Shown: positions 60,628 to 64,000 of the stretch, in pieces
How positions within the stretch are numbered: position 1 is the stretch's first letter
Layout: each line of letters opens with the position of its first letter
Assembly: GCF_014650115.1 (NCBI RefSeq)
Contig: NZ_BMUI01000023.1
Location: 1 to 64,000, forward strand
DNA length: 64,000 nt
Direction: 5' to 3'
Source of the DNA: Streptomyces olivaceoviridis
Lineage (GTDB): Bacteria > Actinomycetota > Actinomycetes > Streptomycetales > Streptomycetaceae
The notes under the pieces: model-generated
Database searches by the model: none
Seen by the model: the letters and a program-made list of their open reading frames with translations, nothing else
What the model was told of the DNA's origin: nothing
Made by a program: the position numbers and the translations under genes

Positions 60628-62865
60628 TCAGACGAGACGTACGGGCTTCTCGGGGCGTATGCCGGACGCGGCCAGCCAGTCGCGCAGCGGGCCCGGGTCT
60701 CCCTCCTCGATGAGGGTGAGGACCTTGGGGACCAGGTCGGCGGCCCGCTCACCGCCCAGCAGCAGGGAGGGACCGTCCAGCCAGTCCAGGGCGGGGACGG
60801 CACCGGCGGTGTCCACGGCCGCGCAGCACACCATCGCCGTGACGTGGTCGGCGAGCAGCTCGCGGGCGGTGCGCTGGGGTTGCAGCGGGAAGAGGGGCAG
60901 CCCGCCGGCGAACTCGTCCCACTGGGCACTCTCTGGACTCCGCCGGCCCGCGGCGCCCGCGTCCACCCCGGCGGCCTCCTCCCGAGCCAGCTCGGCACTC
61001 AGCCCGGCGGCGAGAGCGGCACTGCGCTCGGTGGTGGGGTCTTCTTCCTCACCGAAGGGGAACCGGGGGCCGGGCTCCCGGGCGGCGGGGGCACTGTCGG
61101 CGGTGGGGACAGCGGTGGGGGGACCGGCGGGGACAGCGGTGGGGACAGCGGTGGGGGCATCGGCGGGGGCTGGTCCGTCGGCGTCGTCGGCCTGGGAGTC
61201 GGAGGGACCGGTCCCGGAGGCGGAAGGGCTCGGGGTCGGGGCGCCCGGCGTACCCGGGGCGGTGCCGGCCGCTCCGGAAGCGGCACGCCCAGCGGCCAGG
61301 TCGTCCATCGCCCCCGTGCCGGCGCCGTCAGTTCCGGCGCCGGAGGTCCCGGCGGCCACGGCGCCCTGGGCGCTCTGGGCGCCCGGAGCGACTTGGTCCG
61401 GTCGGGAGCCGGAACCGGAGGCCCCGGCGGCCACGGGACCCACGTCGGCCGCAGTGCCGTTCCCTCCGGCACCGGAAGCCCCACAGGCCGCCACGCCGGT
61501 CGCTGCGGGAGCCCCGGCGGCCCCGGGACCCACCCCACCCGTACCGGGACCCGCGTCGGCGCCCATCACCCCCCAGGCTCCGTCCTCGGCGGTAGCCGTG
61601 AGGTGGTCCAGGACCCGGGCCAGGGTGGGGCCGCCGGGGTCGGGGGTCCGGGGGTCCAGGGAGGGGCGGACGCCGAGGGTGTCCAGGACGCGGTGCAGGC
61701 GGGCCGCTTCGGCGCGCCAGGTGCGGTCCACGACCTCCTCGGGATACGCCTGCCAGTCCACCGGCGCCCAGTCGGGGCCCGACTCGGCGGGACCGCCGTG
61801 GAAGAGCCGGGCGGCGAGGAGGGAGGCGGCCTCGTCGACCGCGCCGGGCTCCTCCAGGAGATCGCAGGCGGGCCGCTCGCCGAGCCGGGAGGCGAAGCCC
61901 TCGGCGAGCCGGTCCCGGCGGGAGAGCTCGGTGAGCGCCGCCACCACCCCCGCGTCCAGCCGGGACGGCCACCGCCCCATGCGCCAGGCCGGCAGCGCCA
62001 CTCTCGTCAGCAGCCGGTCCCAGCCGGCGTACGCCAGCCCGACCTGCTCCTGGGCGACGATCCGCAGGCCGTAGTCCACCGCCTGGGCGCGCTCGGCGGC
62101 TGCCGCCGCGACCCCGCGCTCCATCTGGGTCGCGTGCTCCCGGCAGCCGCGCAGCAGCAGCCGGGCCACCCAGCCGAGGGTGGCGCACACCCCGCGGGTC
62201 AGCGGACAGCGGCCCCGGGTCGAGGCGACGGCCACGGCCGCGTCCAGCCCCCGCACGAAGCGGCGGGCGGCGGCTATGTCCGGGTGGGCCGAGGGGCCCG
62301 TACCGGCGATGACCGGGGCGAGGACCGCGCGCAGCTCGCCGACGCGCATCCACCACAGGAACGGCGAGCCGATGACGAGGACCGGCGCGACCGGGGCCCG
62401 GCGGCGGCCGGGGCCCGCTATCTCGTCGGGCGCCGGACGCGGGGGCGGTCCGTGGGCCGAATGGGCCCGGTCCTCCAGCCAGCTGTCGCAGTCCGGGGTG
62501 AGCGCTATGGCCGAGGGCGCCGGCACGTCCAGCCGGTCGGCGAGGTCGCGCACCATCCCGTACAGGTCGGGGGCGGAGCCCTCCGGGACATGCACCGTGG
62601 GACTCATGGCGGGGCGGGCCCGGCCCACGACCACCGCGATACCGGCCGCGGCCAGCAGCACCAGCACCGCGAGCACGCCGACGACCCACCGGGCGGCGTG
62701 CCACCCCGGGCCGACGAGACGGCCGGTGGAGGCACCGGTCAGCAGGATCACCTCGGTGCCCGCGGGCAGCAGCGCCACGGCCAGCGCCCGGCCCCGGACC
62801 CGCAGCACGGCGAGGGCCCGGGAGCGCGCGGCCTGCGCGCCCGCCTCCACACCGATTCCGGTCAC
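60628..62865 (-). CDS. Membrane protein with degenerate M48-peptidase-like domain
   Basis: This protein of about 745 residues starts with two membrane helices (about 23-42 and 57-80). The next part resembles the HtpX/M48 family (DLADRLDVPAPSAIALTP, VLVIGSPFLWWMRVGELRAV), but where the zinc motif HExxH should stand it reads LAPVIAGTGPSAH, so the peptidase site is missing. A Gly/Ala-rich, disordered stretch (about 440-600) and a helical C-terminus follow. It is probably a pseudoenzyme; partners are unknown. GTG 62865 is chosen because it starts the first hydrophobic block; its Shine-Dalgarno sequence is weak. Confidence 0.7.
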   Translation of the reverse strand: MTGIGVEAGAQAARSRALAVLRVRGRALAVALLPAGTEVILLTGASTGRLVGPGWHAARWVVGVLAVLVLLAAAGIAVVVGRARPAMSPTVHVPEGSAPDLYGMVRDLADRLDVPAPSAIALTPDCDSWLEDRAHSAHGPPPRPAPDEIAGPGRRRAPVAPVLVIGSPFLWWMRVGELRAVLAPVIAGTGPSAHPDIAAARRFVRGLDAAVAVASTRGRCPLTRGVCATLGWVARLLLRGCREHATQMERGVAAAAAERAQAVDYGLRIVAQEQVGLAYAGWDRLLTRVALPAWRMGRWPSRLDAGVVAALTELSRRDRLAEGFASRLGERPACDLLEEPGAVDEAASLLAARLFHGGPAESGPDWAPVDWQAYPEEVVDRTWRAEAARLHRVLDTLGVRPSLDPRTPDPGGPTLARVLDHLTATAEDGAWGVMGADAGPGTGGVGPGAAGAPAATGVAACGASGAGGNGTAADVGPVAAGASGSGSRPDQVAPGAQSAQGAVAAGTSGAGTDGAGTGAMDDLAAGRAASGAAGTAPGTPGAPTPSPSASGTGPSDSQADDADGPAPADAPTAVPTAVPAGPPTAVPTADSAPAAREPGPRFPFGEEEDPTTERSAALAAGLSAELAREEAAGVDAGAAGRRSPESAQWDEFAGGLPLFPLQPQRTARELLADHVTAMVCCAAVDTAGAVPALDWLDGPSLLLGGERAADLVPKVLTLIEEGDPGPLRDWLAASGIRPEKPVRLV

Positions 62866-63084
62866 GTGCCGATCTCGCCCCCTCCCTCGCGATCGCGTGC
62901 CGCCCTGGTCTTGCTCACTCCCCCACTGTGGCACCCGCCACTGACATCGCAATGCCGGTGGGCCAAGTGCCGGAACGCTTGCGCGGCACCCTAGTTGGGG
63001 CACCGGCCCCCGTCAGCCATATGGGCGATTGCTCACTCGATGGAATGGCTTTGGTCAGAGCTGGGTGACAGACAGCAAAGATCA

Positions 63085-63107
63085 GGCCCCGGATTGCCTC
63101 CGGGGCC
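63085..63107 (-). terminator. Hairpin after purD
   Basis: A 9-bp stem (GGCCCCGGA / TCCGGGGCC) with a 5-nt loop lies 45 bp downstream of the purD stop on the minus strand. Confidence 0.7.
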
Positions 63108-63152
63108 CGATGGGGTGCGAGGGGCGGTACGAGGGAGTCGTACCGGCCGTGG

Positions 63153-64000
<848 letters not shown>

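Overview
The window is a high-GC chromosomal segment that reads as a Streptomyces chromosome. It carries bldC, an Lsr2-type nucleoid protein, a valine dehydrogenase, a TetR regulator that looks like AtrA, an oriC-proximal type parS palindrome, many GTG starts and several leaderless promoters. From memory, and not checked by alignment, the gene order resembles S. coelicolor read from about SCO4122 down to SCO4068 (SCO4118 atrA, SCO4117 sigma factor, SCO4091 bldC, SCO4089 vdh, SCO4076 lsrL, SCO4068 purD).

Layout. 0.3-9.2 kb: a MarR/MFS divergent pair with repeated operator-like boxes, a PAS-SpoIIE phosphatase-HATPase protein, a type II NADH dehydrogenase, AtrA, and an ECF-like sigma factor fused to a zinc-binding anti-sigma-like region, a membrane span and an exported NPCBM sugar-binding domain. 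9.2-17 kb: a large SARP/NB-ARC regulator, an asparagine-synthetase-like protein without the glutaminase cysteine, and an NsdA-like sporulation regulator. 17-24.5 kb: LhgO-type oxidase, TrmB, PrsW-type membrane protease, an aldo/keto reductase, an M23 peptidase under a c-di-AMP (ydaO) riboswitch, a membrane SpoIIE phosphatase and the initiator tRNA. 24.5-27.5 kb: a small accessory block (domain-swapped RibD-like protein, MarR regulator, GTP cyclohydrolase II, remnant of an MFS exporter). 27.5-37.6 kb: lipoproteins, amino acid permease, DEAD-box helicase with a long Arg/Asp/Gly-rich tail, a gene-free direct-repeat region, a zincin, a metallophosphoesterase, tRNA-Glu/Asp/Phe with a parS site between them, and small membrane proteins. 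37.6-46 kb: HrpA helicase, a second tRNA-Asp, bldC, vdh and a DUF3073 protein.

46-64 kb is built around purine synthesis, with all pur genes on the minus strand: purF-purM, purS-purQ-purL, purC and purD (cut by the window end). Between them lie a caspase-like/EACC1 pair that looks like part of a conflict or signalling system, a META-domain lipoprotein, the Lsr2-like protein, and a glycine tRNA cluster. That cluster holds one tRNA-Gly(UCC) with a disrupted T arm and altered elbow bases, and two identical tRNA-Gly(GCC) copies that bracket a decayed response-regulator gene.

The items I consider most worth following up are the EACC1-caspase-TM-phytase/esterase-like module, the aberrant tRNA-Gly, the sigma factor-NPCBM membrane fusion, the riboswitch, and the response-regulator pseudogene between duplicated tRNAs. 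No CRISPR array, insertion sequence, prophage or rRNA gene was seen.
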